From Bipolaris cookei (lineage: Eukaryota; Ascomycota; Dothideomycetes; Pleosporales; Pleosporaceae), in assembly GCA_002286855.1 (NCBI GenBank), contig NRSV01000016.1:1-64000 (forward strand): DNA of 64,000 nucleotides, read 5' to 3'. The stretch's first letter is position 1. Every line of letters starts with the position of its first letter. This document shows positions 31,524 through 41,253 of the stretch, in pieces. Below the pieces are notes generated by a model. That model was not told where the DNA came from. It saw only the letters and a list, made by a program, of their open reading frames with translations, and did not search any database. Made by a program: the position numbers and the translations under genes.

Positions 31524-31981
31524 CTCACCACCATAGGCAGAAACTGGTGACACTGGCTCGTCCGCCCATTAGCGTGCTAACTTCTACAGGCCACTGTTGG
31601 CTTATAGCGGCTAATGTAAAGTATAGCGAGCCGCTCAGTAGGGCGAACCGCTCACTATGCCAAGACCCCACCAAAATCACGACTATTACATGACTACTAT
31701 AATGCGACCATAACAGTAAATAAAAATCGTAGTAGACTATTCTACTTAGAATTTACTTCTACGTCTTGCTTGCATGTGCGCGTGTTATGCCCAGCCTCGC
31801 CACAGCGTCTACAGTGCCTTTGCGACGGTTCACTTACCTCAACGCTGTTAAAGAGATAACAAGAAAGGGGCTCTCCTTGACGCGGGACAAGAGGAACGAG
31901 AGAGCACGAGTGGTTATGGTGCCACAAAGCTCCGCGTCAGAAGGTAACGGATCACCGCGGGGCTCGAGGTCACGTGATGTG

Positions 31982-32394
31982 TGTTGTAGATAAGCTACTC
32001 AGCTATTCCACGACAGAATCCGGATGCGCAGTCCACACCCGGACTCTGCGATCAATCAAGTCTATAGTCGATCTATCAAGACTATAATCGATCAATAGAC
32101 ATCTATCTATGGCGCTATAGATTACGCAAGCTACTACTAGATAGACTCTTCTAGAATCTATTCTAGCTAATATATATAGTAGTAGGATAGCAAGTAGATA
32201 GAAGACAGAGCACTTCACATAAGATCAATTCACACTACCAACGATCAATCAATTAGTGTTTCTTCCCTAGCACATATCTTCTCTCTCTAGAATCTCTCAA
32301 TCAAGCTGGCTCTGAGTCTACTACGGACAAGTAGAAGGCAGAGACCTCTACCTCTGAGTCGATAGTAGAACAAGCAGCACCCTACACTTTGACA
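31982..32394 (+). repeat. Copia LTR, second copy (413 bp)
   Basis: Same length and termini as the LTR at 338-750, with a few substitutions. It joins directly to an inverted partial copy and has no visible 5-bp target duplication. Confidence 0.9.
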
Positions 32395-32662
32395 ATTGAT
32401 CGTTGGTAGTGTGAATTGATCTTGTGTGAAGTGCTCTGTCTTCTATCTACTTGCTATCCTACTACTATATATATTAGCTAGAATAGATTCTAGAAGAGTC
32501 TATCTAGTAGTAGCTTGCGTAATCTATAGCGCCATAGATAGATGTCTATTGATCGATTATAGTCTTGATAGATCGACTATAGACTTGATTGATCGCAGAG
32601 TCCGAGTGTGGACTGCGCATCCGGATTTTGTCGTAGAATAGCTGAGTAGCTTATCTACAACA
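32395..32662 (-). repeat. Inverted partial copia LTR (268 bp) forming a palindrome
   Basis: This is the reverse complement of LTR positions corresponding to 338-605. It ends with TTATCTACAACA at 32662. With the LTR at 31982 it makes an inverted repeat with 268-bp arms and a 145-bp spacer. Mismatches between the arms include transitions. Confidence 0.88.
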
Positions 32663-33679
32663 GGTTATAGCAATATAGATTAGTGTTTGTCAAAACCCCC
32701 GGTTACATCCATAACTCTTTTCCACTAAGAATCGCCAGACAACCTCACGGAACACTAGCGTAAAGCTCGCCGGCCTTGGTGTGGGACCCAGCAAGAGAAG
32801 TATAGATCCAGACCCCGTGTAACAAACGCGCGCTCCCTTCTTTGCCTTCTTCCCATCACTACGCGCCCCAAACTCCTTTAGAGCTACCAACCGCTCTCCT
32901 TCTTCAACTACTAGGGTTCCCTCTCTCTGCACTCGCTTTCTTTTATGCGATCTTCGTCGCGTGGCAGCTACGTTAGCTGCTTCAAGCTCAGCGTTGCGCT
33001 TTTGCGACAACACCAGGTGGTATTGCCCAGCCAGCTGCCCTAACACAAACAACGCTGGCAACCCACTCCCGGTTGCCCTGCTGCATAGATTTCGGCCTTG
33101 ATCGACGCTCAGAGGCTGTGACTACTGCTGGCGCGTTGTGCATGCCCATCATGAAGCCCGTCTCGTCAAAATTGTACATGTCGTCGTCCTGGATCCCATA
33201 CTTGGCTTTGGTATTCTGTACAAGGCGGAACCAGCCCTGCACTAGCTCAGGATCTTCACAGAGAGCTCTCTTATAGTCATAATTTCGATTGAACTTCAGC
33301 TTTAGCTCTGGGCAACGCTTTATGAATGCTTTAGGCCAGTTTGGGCCAACAGGGTCGCGGTGGCGGGCAGCTAGTAAAGAATCAGCCAGATCTTTGATAG
33401 CAGGAAGGCGCAGTGGAAATCCTCGCACATCAAGGTCCATTATATAGTCAACAATCGTCTCCTCTTCTGTTACAAGTAGTTTCATTGAGTTTGGCTGTAC
33501 ATCACGTCGAGAAGTGATTCCGGCAAGTCGATCACTAAGAGTTCTTTGAGGGACGTTGTAAAGTGGTGCAGCACGTCGCTAGCTAAGTGCCGCGTCACGT
33601 TGGATATCTTGTACTGCAAGTTGTATTTGGGATTCTTTCAAAGAGTTTTGTTCATTGTTACGTTGTGGCATCGCGTGTA

Positions 33680-33986
33680 ACGTGGTTCACAAGCGAGTCG
33701 GACACGCCTCACCAGCGCGTAAACGTCGACACTATAACGCGTAATGTCTCAACAACGCACTGCTCAAACTTCCTATACTGAAGCAGATCTTCAGCTCGCT
33801 CTTTTTGATATCCAATCGCAACGTGTTCAAAGCCAAAACTTGCTCTCTCAATTTATAACGTGCCTCGAAGTACTTTTTTTGACCGACGCGCTGGAAAGCG
33901 CCCCCGACGCGACTGTGAAGCGAACTCAAAGCGCCTGAATAAGCTAGAAGAGGAGGCTATAGTTGGGCGTATTCTGGAAGAGTCTG
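33680..33986 (+). mobile_element. Pogo family B fragment (5' end)
   Basis: It starts ACGTGGTTCACAAGCGAG after TA (33678-33679), like B1. It encodes a transposase N-terminus from ATG 33744 (MSQQRTAQTSYTEADLQLAL) that is open where B1 is stopped, then runs out of frame. It ends at an ambiguous base at 33987. Confidence 0.75.
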
Positions 33987-33987
33987 N
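33987..33987. other. Ambiguous base N (possible assembly join)
   Basis: This is the only N seen in the window. Family B sequence stops on its left. On its right, 33988-34084 repeats 33581-33677 with about two substitutions. Such a junction may be a collapsed gap. Confidence 0.6.
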
Positions 33988-34159
33988 GCTAAGTGTCGCG
34001 TCACGTTGGATATCTTGTACTGCAAGTTGTATTTGGGATTGTTTCAAAGAGTTTTGTTCATTGTTACGTTGTGGCATCGCGTGTAATGGTCAAAGTTGGT
34101 GGGGTCTTGGCACAATGAGCAGTTCACCCTACTGAGCGGCTCGCTATACTTTGACGTTA

Positions 34160-34615
34160 TAGCTATTCCTTTTTTTTCTTGTTGAGGTGGGGCATCTGTA
34201 TTGCCGTTACAGTGGCTTGTTGCCTCGGCTCAACTGAAGTCATTGCTTTTGCAGCCTTGCATAGGCTGCGACATATTATATTCTTACTCTCCTCTTAATC
34301 GCAGTTATAGCAGCAAAAAGACGCATCCCAGACGTTACTGCTACTGCAATAAAGCGCCCCCGAGGCAGACCTCGCAGCACTCAAAGCCAGTTTCTACCTA
34401 TCGAGTCCCCGCCGTCGTCACCTCGTTTATCGCTTCGTCAAGCGCTGTTTGAAGCGTCACAGACGTCGAACTTCGAAGTGCGACTGCGCGAGATGCAGCT
34501 CGAAGAAACTATACTCCCACCTGCTGAGAGTATCGAGATAGTAATAATAGTAGCCGACGAGCCTAATGTAGGCTTTGATGAGTAGCTAGAGGATAAATTT
34601 GACATGCCTCTACAC
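34160..34615 (+). pseudogene. AT-hook-bearing fragment of unknown transposon origin
   Basis: About 34350-34590 encodes, with an in-frame TAG near 34583, a stretch starting KRPRGRPRSTQSQFLP (an AT-hook) and running through RLSLRQALFEASQTSNFEVR and PPAESIEIVIIVADEPN. The family was not recognised. It is probably the N-terminal region of a mobile-element protein, joined to the following family C copy. Confidence 0.35.
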
Positions 34616-35341
34616 TTTTCCTATCTACTATGGCCGCTTAATGTGGACTGCTTCTTGCTTTTGAAGAGGGCGTATGGATGCTAAGCTGAGTAGATGATGC
34701 GCAATAGAATCAGCCATATCACCAAGATAGAGTTCTTGCCAGCTTTCCAGCAGGCCTATTGTAAGACTATCACAAAGGTCAATATCTTGAGAGGGTTACG
34801 AGGCGCTGGCTTAGTTCCACACGACCCAGAGGTGGTGATATCGAAGCTTGATATCAAGCTGCGCACGCCAACACAACCTGCTGTAGAAGACCTGCCCTAT
34901 CTATCACAAACCCCAAGCAATACCCTAGAATTAGGGTCACAATCGACGCTAGTGAAGCAGAGGATTCAGAGGTATATAGACAGTTCACCATCAAGCATGG
35001 TAATTGCCTTTGAAAAGCTGGCCAAAGGCGCTGCGATTATCGCGCAGAAGCTGGTGTTGGCGCAAAAACGTGTCTCTGAGCTTGAGGCAGCTAATCAAGC
35101 CGCCACACAACGAAGATCACAAAAAAGAAAGCGAGTACAGAAAGGAGAGTCTCTAACAGTCGAATAAGGTGAGCATTTATTAACTCTAAGAGTGTTTGGG
35201 GCGCGTAGTAATGGGAAGAAGGTGAAGAAGAGAGCACGCGTTGAGGTAGGTGAGCCATCACAAAGGCACTGTAGACGCTGTGGTGAGACAGGGCACAACT
35301 TGCGCACATGCAAGCAAGATACCGAAGTAGATTCTAAGTAG
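34616..35341 (+). pseudogene. Family C pogo-type transposase, 3' half only
   Basis: Starting with PLNVDCFLLLKRAYG (the third-Asp region with Asp changed to Asn) and two early stops, the frame reads FLPAFQQAYCKTITK, GAGLVPHDPEVVISKLDI, then a coiled coil and KKRKRVQKGESLTVE. A TAA follows where the C1 copy has Glu codons, then EPSQRHCRRCGETGHNLRTC, the CCHC knuckle. A diverged family C terminus (GTGGGGTCTTGGCACAG) follows at about 35387, ending ACGT-TA near 35428. The N-terminal half is absent. Confidence 0.75.
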
Positions 35342-35439
35342 ATTGGCTTATTTTAATTTCTATTTACTATTGTAGTTGTGAAGTTAGTGGGGTCTTGGCA
35401 CAGTAAGCCACTCGGTATACAGAGACGTTATAGCAAATA

Positions 35440-35615
35440 ACCATCACCAATTTAAAACCCCTCAAAAACGCTATGACCACTACCTACCAGCTTGATAGGC
35501 TCGCAAGCCAAGTCAAGCCAAGCTGGCGGATTTTGGGTGGGTTATCAAGCCAATCCAAGCCGGAGGTTCAGCTTGGCTCAGCTTGCTTGTTGGCAAGTAT
35601 GAATGTACCTGCAGA
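35440..35615. repeat. hAT-like MITE remnant
   Basis: Rich in AAGCC/GGCTT inverted motifs and ending CTTGCTTGTTGGCAAGTATG, close to the terminus of the hAT MITE at 4733-4931. No target duplication was identified. 35616-36063 beyond it is gene-free 3' flank. Confidence 0.4.
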
Positions 35616-36063
35616 TACTAAGATGAGTATAAGATAGTTACCAAGAGGGCGCTGCGCATGTACAATAAACTTATATAATCGAGTTAGACACTTTGAGGAC
35701 TACCCTTGCTTCCACCAACTGTCCTCTCCTGTTTCCAGGCCAAAGTAAGATCATAAAACCCTCATTTCAGTAAGCAGATACAGATCCATCAGCACAAGCG
35801 AAGTTGAAAGAACAAATCATACTGAGAATAAAGTTGTTATTTGAGACAAGGAAACACGAGTCAGGATGATTGTACTCGGTCAAGTAACTACGCTATACTA
35901 ATAATTCTCTAAACACGCTTCCCGTCTAACCAGCATCACGGACAACACAAAACAGTCCTTTGCTATAATTGCACACACACACCTGTTTCTCTTGGTCACC
36001 ACCTCCCCTCTCGCTTTACCCCATATAATAAGTACACACAGAAGAAAACTGGGGATCGAACGT

Positions 36064-37707
36064 TTAGAAAGCGAGAGCCTTCATGCCGCGCTTGACAGGC
36101 ATGCTGGCGAGATTGGCGCGACGCAGACGTGGAGAAGTGAGGAAGCCGACTGGTAGCTTGATGGTTGCTTCGCCGGCTGCTTCTTGTTGCTGTTCCTGTG
36201 CGGCGGGCGCTTGAGTGGGCGCTTCAGCAGGTGCCTCGGCAGGGGCTGAGGCTGAGGCTTCGCCCTTGTTGTCTTGAGCAGCGTCCTCAGCGGCCTTGTC
36301 GTCTTGCTGCTTCTGTTCCTCTTGAGCAGCCTGGTCAGCCTCCTCCTGCTTCTTCTTTTCCTCCTCAGCAGCCTGCTTGTCGGCCTCCTCCTGCTTCTTC
36401 TGCTCTTCTTCGGCGGCCTTCTTGTCAGCTTCCTCCTTCTTCTTGGCCTCCTCTGCAGCCTTCTTCTCCTCTTCCTGAGCAGCCTTGTCAGCCTCTTCCT
36501 TGGCCTTCTTCTCTTCCTCGGCCTTCTTCTTCTCCTCTTCAGCTGCCTTCTTCTGCTCTTCTTCGGCCTTCTTCTTCTCTTCCTCGGCAGCACCGGTGGC
36601 AGCAGGCGCCTCAGGTGTGCTCATGGTCGCTGAAGCAGTCATGTTGGCAGCACCAGTAGCTTCTGCAGCCTGATCCATAATCAGAGAGAAGCTTTCGGTG
36701 ACCTCAGGCGCAGGGGGGGCAGATAATGTAGGCGGTGCAACTTCACTACTGTTCATGCCACCGGCGGCTGGGGGCATTTCAGCGGGAACATGAGGCATCT
36801 TGGCTGGAGGAGTCATCTCAGCAGCAGGAGGCATCTCATGAGCGGGAGCGGGAGGTGGCATCTCCATGGTAGGAGGTGGAGGAGGAGGTGCCATTGTATG
36901 GGCAGGAGGTGGTGGTGGCATTACATGAGCAGGAGGCGGTGGCGGCATCTCTGCAGCAGCGGGGGCAGATGGGGCTGGCATCTCATGAGCTGAGGGTGAA
37001 GGAAGCATTTCTGCGGCAGGAGGTGGAGGGGGTGCCATTGTATGAGCAGGGGGAGGGGGTGGCATCTCAGCTGGAGGGGGTGGCATCTCAGCGGGAGGAG
37101 GGGGCATAACATGTGTAGGTGCCGGGGCGGGAGTCTCGTGAGGCATGGCAGCAGGTGGTGGTGGAGGTGGAGGAGTGGCAGCTGGGGCCTCTGTCTTCAT
37201 GGCCATGGAGATACTGGCCAGTTCCCGCGAGACGTGCATAGCTTCCATGGCATCAGCCGATGCCTTGTGGGCAGCGTCCTTTGCTTTCTCAGACGCAACG
37301 TGCATGGATTCCATGGCTGCTGCGGCTTCTTGGTGTGCCTTTTCCTTTGCCTCAGCTTCTGCTTGATGCATAGCCTCCATCTTTGCAGCAGCCTCTTGGT
37401 GGGCCTTCTCCTTTGCCTCTGCCTCTGCCTGATGCATGGCTTCCATCTTCGCGGCGGCCTCTTGATGAGCTTTTTCTTTAGCCTCCGCTTCAGCTGCATG
37501 CATTGCTTCCATAGCATCCGCGGCAGCTTTGCCAGGATCAACTCCTGCTGCTGGTGCTGGTGCGGCCTCGGCAGGCATCTGCGTGCGCGCAACGATGCGG
37601 GTAGGCTTAAGGCTTGCGTTTGGGGGCAGCTGTACGTTCCTTGGAAGAGGGCCAGCGGCTACGGCCGCAGCCGAAAGGAGAGTGAGTAGTGGGTAAATAG
37701 TCTTCAT
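36064..37707 (-). CDS. Low-complexity secreted protein with C-terminal dibasic sites (547 aa)
   Basis: The signal peptide is MKTIYPLLTLLSAAAVAAG. Residues about 60-170 are Ala/Glu/His heptad-like repeats of 22 residues (MEAMHQAEAEAKEKAHQ...). About 175-330 is a Pro/Met-rich tract (MPPPPPAHVM-type). About 370-480 is a highly charged coiled coil of KKKAEEE-type repeats. The C-terminus reads RLRRANLASMPVKRGMKALAF, written here as RLRR, ANLASMPV, KR, GMKALAF, with two dibasic sites. It is secreted by inference; function is unknown, with a structural or cell-wall role possible. Glu/Lys codon repetition gives long artificial frames on the other strand. The frame is open with no stops. Confidence 0.75.
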   Translation of the reverse strand: MKTIYPLLTLLSAAAVAAGPLPRNVQLPPNASLKPTRIVARTQMPAEAAPAPAAGVDPGKAAADAMEAMHAAEAEAKEKAHQEAAAKMEAMHQAEAEAKEKAHQEAAAKMEAMHQAEAEAKEKAHQEAAAAMESMHVASEKAKDAAHKASADAMEAMHVSRELASISMAMKTEAPAATPPPPPPPAAMPHETPAPAPTHVMPPPPAEMPPPPAEMPPPPPAHTMAPPPPPAAEMLPSPSAHEMPAPSAPAAAEMPPPPPAHVMPPPPPAHTMAPPPPPPTMEMPPPAPAHEMPPAAEMTPPAKMPHVPAEMPPAAGGMNSSEVAPPTLSAPPAPEVTESFSLIMDQAAEATGAANMTASATMSTPEAPAATGAAEEEKKKAEEEQKKAAEEEKKKAEEEKKAKEEADKAAQEEEKKAAEEAKKKEEADKKAAEEEQKKQEEADKQAAEEEKKKQEEADQAAQEEQKQQDDKAAEDAAQDNKGEASASAPAEAPAEAPTQAPAAQEQQQEAAGEATIKLPVGFLTSPRLRRANLASMPVKRGMKALAF

Positions 37708-39647
37708 TATGAACGGTCGATTTCTTTTTCTTGTTTTCTTGAAAGGACTGGATGAGGATTATCGAGTGTCTGTGTATTACAATGGTAAAATGAAGGAATG
37801 AAGAGCACAGCTCAACAATGATTAAAATACGAGTGCTCGGCACTGTTGAAAGAAGGTAAGGGATTTGAAGACGGCTTTGATGAAAGAGATGACAAAAGCT
37901 GTGAGGCGCCGGGCCTTTCGCGTTATATGTATTTTGGCCTGTTGCTAAGGAACAAAGCCGAATCGGAACATATATCTAAGAGCAAAAACATTAGGTGGAG
38001 CCTGTGTAAACTTGCAAGTGTTTGATCTCGGTCTCCTGACCGCATTCTCTGCATAGCCATGATGCCTTGAGGCATCAGGGCAACCAAAAGGTAATCTCCC
38101 CACTCTTCTCCAACATCTACAGCTGCCACTTTGCCGTCTAGCCGCACCTAATGATGCTTGGCACGAACTTGGTAGGGTAAAACCCATGTGCTGAATGAGG
38201 CGCTGGGCAATGAGGTCCAATCAGAGGCGTTAGATACCAGCAACCAGACCAAGAACGCGACTTCAGCGGTGGCAGCCTTGGCCTGACAGGAACTGTCGGA
38301 GAATACGTAACAAGTCCAGATGCAGGAATATTGCAGTGTTGAGGCTCTGTTGGTCGATGCCATAAGGCCTATGCGCGTTAGGGATGTGAGGCGAATAGGG
38401 TTTCAACTTTCCGGAACGAGCAACAGCCCGCATGTCCTGACAGCCTCGAACCCCAGGCCCAAGCCACCGTCCCTGCCAGAGGCCGATGTTGATGTCAGTG
38501 ACTCTAACTCTTGTAGATTCCTGAGGGTCTCCCAGGTCCCTGTTCGTGTTTGCAAAACCTGTTGTAGCAAAGTGCCTGGTTTCAGCACACGCCACGGCGC
38601 CGGTTGCGACCTCATCCGAAGCCAGGCAGTAAGATACAAGCGAATGGGGATTTATTTTTCTTAGTAGTCGGCATGTATTGCCGGAGGAGGTGATGCGATC
38701 GAGGAAGCAGAGACCAGGTTGTCGCGATGCTGGCGCGATGCGATGATAGCAAGCTGTAACTGCCTATACCACAGAGCGAAGAGAAGCAGATCCGACGGCC
38801 ATGCTCATTTCTCTCATGAAATAGGATCCCAGTCTTTCATAGCGATTATACAGAACCATCGCCCGAGACAGAATGGCACGTTGAAGATGTCGCGCAATAG
38901 TCTCCGCACGCGATGGCGATCGAGGATCCTCAGTCCGAGTGCACGGGCCTTGTGCAGCCGTCGGGACCATACGTACTACCAATCATCGCATACTCGACCT
39001 CGAAATTCATATTCGCAACAAGGGCAGCACAAATGCTCTCCTGGAACCGCTCGTTTAACCCTTGAAAATCACGGCGAAGCATAAAGTTTATTTCTTCGGG
39101 AACAACCCATGATCATGCGCGGCAGTATGTCCAGCTTCTATGCTCGCGACCAGCCCTGTCCTTTGTCAAACAATGTAGGAAATCTCGGTATGAGGAGTCA
39201 AACGCAGCCAATGCACCCAAAAAAAGGTTTGCGCCCGTCTGAGCGGACGACGATCTTTATGCCTTAAGGAGTTTTACCATGCCAATGCCAGCAAGACGGT
39301 TGTTAAATGGCTCTAGCCTAGCATACAGTCTTCCACAAGTCGACCCAACTGGTCTCTTAGGAAGGATACCGAACATATGCTGCATTTATGGAACATACAA
39401 TTCCCGATGAAGGTTTTTTGTTTCTTTTGTCCAACGCGGATGTTGGAACTGGCAATGCTCTTGCGGAACCATAATAGTTTGGCAAACGTATTCGCAAGGC
39501 ATGAAACCTTATGACTCTGATTTTTGAGAGGTCTCACTATATGCCAGCCTTGAGCGTATCGGGAGTGAATTTGTTTCCTAGACATCCTTAGACGAGAAGG
39601 CGTCCATCGTCCAACAGTTAGTCCTGCCTCAAGACGCGGCAGAGGTT
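37708..39647. other. Degenerate coding remnants, no intact gene
   Basis: Protein-like minus-strand pieces exist (39060-38930 in one frame: ICAALVANMNFEVEYAMIGS; and short frames in 38600-37920), but stops and frame changes break them. None was assigned to a family. 37708-37900 is the promoter side of the secreted-protein gene. Confidence 0.35.
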
Positions 39648-40790
39648 TCAGTACAAAAAGATAGTGCAGTAGATAGTTCGAAAAAACTCAAAGATCTGCT
39701 GACTGTCGTCTGTCAAGTACCCGTGTCTGAACAACTCACCGCCCATCAATCCCAAGATGAAGCTACCGTCAACAACTTGATGATGGCTGCCTGAGGGCCG
39801 TATAATAGTAGGGTATAGATATCCTACGACAATACAGACATCGTCCCCTACCGAAACATGGCGGGTTGCAAAGCCTATACAGCCCTTTTCTGTGACAATT
39901 AAGCTTTTTCCGTTGGCCAAATACCTGGTTCTTCTCATATTCTGAAGGCTGACGCGTTTTGAAGGAATTCTCAATTCTAAATCTGCCTGGAAAGCGTCTG
40001 GGTACGATTCAGACCCCCAAAAAGGCGCCATACGTTGTTGTGGGTCATTGCAAGAAAAGCGCTATGATCTTTAGCGTCCTTGTATGGCTCAATCAGATGA
40101 TCGATGGCTCCGGTAACTGTCGCGAATTGGAAGCTCATCGAGATTTTGTCTGGAACAGGTTCAAAGATGGTAATGATATTGGTTTCTTCAGCAAAAGGGT
40201 TGGATCGCCGATGCAGTATGGGTTTTCTTTTCTAACAGTCTAGTATCCAGTGCAAGAACGCCCGGGTGTCATATATTGAATTTGGCGTTTGAAAGTCGAT
40301 GGAGCGGTATTCAAGGATATTGCAACAAAGTGCTTGGAGAACGGTGGCACCCGTTGAGTGAGATATGGTAATGTTGAGCACGATGAAATCGAATAAAACG
40401 TCTGTCACCTGAGGAGGAATAGGGAATTGGACGACCAACTGGACGGTATCTACTACACACCCAGAGGTCCGTAGCAACTGAGGAGAAGTTGTGGGGAAGA
40501 TTCTTGCTTTCCATCCTCCATAGGCATGCACTCCAATCCAGTCTTCGGTGGTGTGTTCGATGCAGTCTTTCCGAAAATTTGGCGTCCAGGACGACAGATT
40601 CGGGATGCAGTGACCAATATTACTTTTCGGGTCTTGCGTAAGGACAAGTCATCCACTTTGTTCTGCGACGTTTTTTAACTAACTCTGCAAACACTTGAGC
40701 TGCCGACTTGGTATAGCTGACGATGACAAGGATAGGACCTTCACAAAAACCTAGGGTGCCGTAGATCTTGTCACGGGGGTCTGTAGCATC

Positions 40791-40820
40791 ACATAGCATC
40801 ACATAGCATCACATAGCATC
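40791..40820. repeat. 10-bp microsatellite-like expansion in the HET pseudogene
   Basis: ACATAGCATC occurs three times in a row after a partial unit. The HET frame would need one fewer pair of units: MLCDATDPRD is read with a single unit, and the two extra units shift the frame by 20 bp. Confidence 0.75.
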
Positions 40821-40860
40821 AGGCTTGATATTATATCAAGGATGTTCCCCAGATTGGTTA

Positions 40861-41253
40861 ACGTCGTGGATAAGCGAGCGCCGCTCCCCACCAACTTTGT
40901 ACACCTATATTAACGCGTAGCTGCACCATGTTATAATTGTTTTAACATACGTTAATACAGTAGATTAATCAGTATCTAGAGTATCTTTTATACCTGTACG
41001 TGAGTTATGGCCAGTCTCTTGGCACCTGCTGCAGCGCGTAAGAGCCCGGCAGCAGATCGTCCGTTCAGACACGCTGTAGATAGCAGCAGCGTGACGATTA
41101 CTCTGTATTTGGTGGGAATCAATAGAAGAGATAGCAAGCTGTATATCTGATTCATTTGAAGATAATAGAGTAGCACTACGTTGAACCGTTGCTTGTTAAG
41201 ATGGGAGAGGTGTGCAAAGTTGATGGGGTGCGGCGCTCGCTTATCCACGACGT
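40861..41253 (-). mobile_element. Pogo-derived MITE (393 bp) carrying a zinc-knuckle fragment
   Basis: The termini ACGTCGTGGATAAGCGAGC and its reverse complement form inverted repeats of about 46 bp with a few mismatches. TA lies on both sides (40859-40860 and 41254-41255). On the minus strand it retains the end of a transposase, RCSRCQETGHNSRT, the start of the CCHC knuckle. It is therefore an internally deleted derivative. It sits inside the HET pseudogene. Confidence 0.85.

Larger units (their letters stand above)
31846..32824 (-). repeat. Solo LTR (298 bp net) split by a copia LTR palindrome, TSD AACGC
   Basis: Read on the minus strand it begins TGTTACACGGGGTC (at 32824) and ends CTCTTTAACA (at 31846). 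AACGC flanks it at 31841-31845 and 32825-32829. Without it the transposase frame joins GARV to EVSEPSQRHCRRCG, as in the related copy at 35200-35340, which confirms the insertion. The copia sequence 31982-32662 divides it into 136- and 162-bp parts. Confidence 0.8.
31742..33671 (-). pseudogene. Family C pogo-type transposase, internally deleted and interrupted
   Basis: The minus-strand frame starts at ATG 33671 (MPQRNNEQNSLKES). It meets a TAG near residue 31 where R-R-A-A-P-L-Y-N follows, and then reads well from 33485: ETIVDYIMDLDVRGFPLRLP and MYNFDETGFMMGM. After AAGWAIPPGVV the catalytic middle with the second and third Asp is missing, and the frame goes directly to the coiled coil and basic tail (KRNAELEAANVAATRRRSH, KRKRV). 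The C-terminal CCHC knuckle (CRRCGEAGHNTRTC) lies beyond the nested LTRs at 31742-31845. The internal deletion alone makes it inactive. Confidence 0.8.
31614..34157 (-). mobile_element. Pogo-type element family C region with nested insertions
   Basis: The outer termini match: left AAGTATAGCGAGCCGCTCAG, right its reverse complement with a few transitions. TA lies at 31612-31613 and 34158-34159. Inside on the minus strand is a transposase, interrupted by a solo LTR (31846-32824) that is itself split by a copia LTR palindrome (31982-32662). A family B fragment (33680-33986) sits near the transposase 5' end. The right 170 bp (33988-34157) repeats the transposase 5' end, so this may be two family C copies. 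Confidence 0.75.

Noticed and set aside
36165..36673. Long plus-strand Leu- or Ser-rich frames opposite the secreted protein
   Set aside because: They are antisense shadows of Glu/Lys-rich codon repeats and have no independent support.
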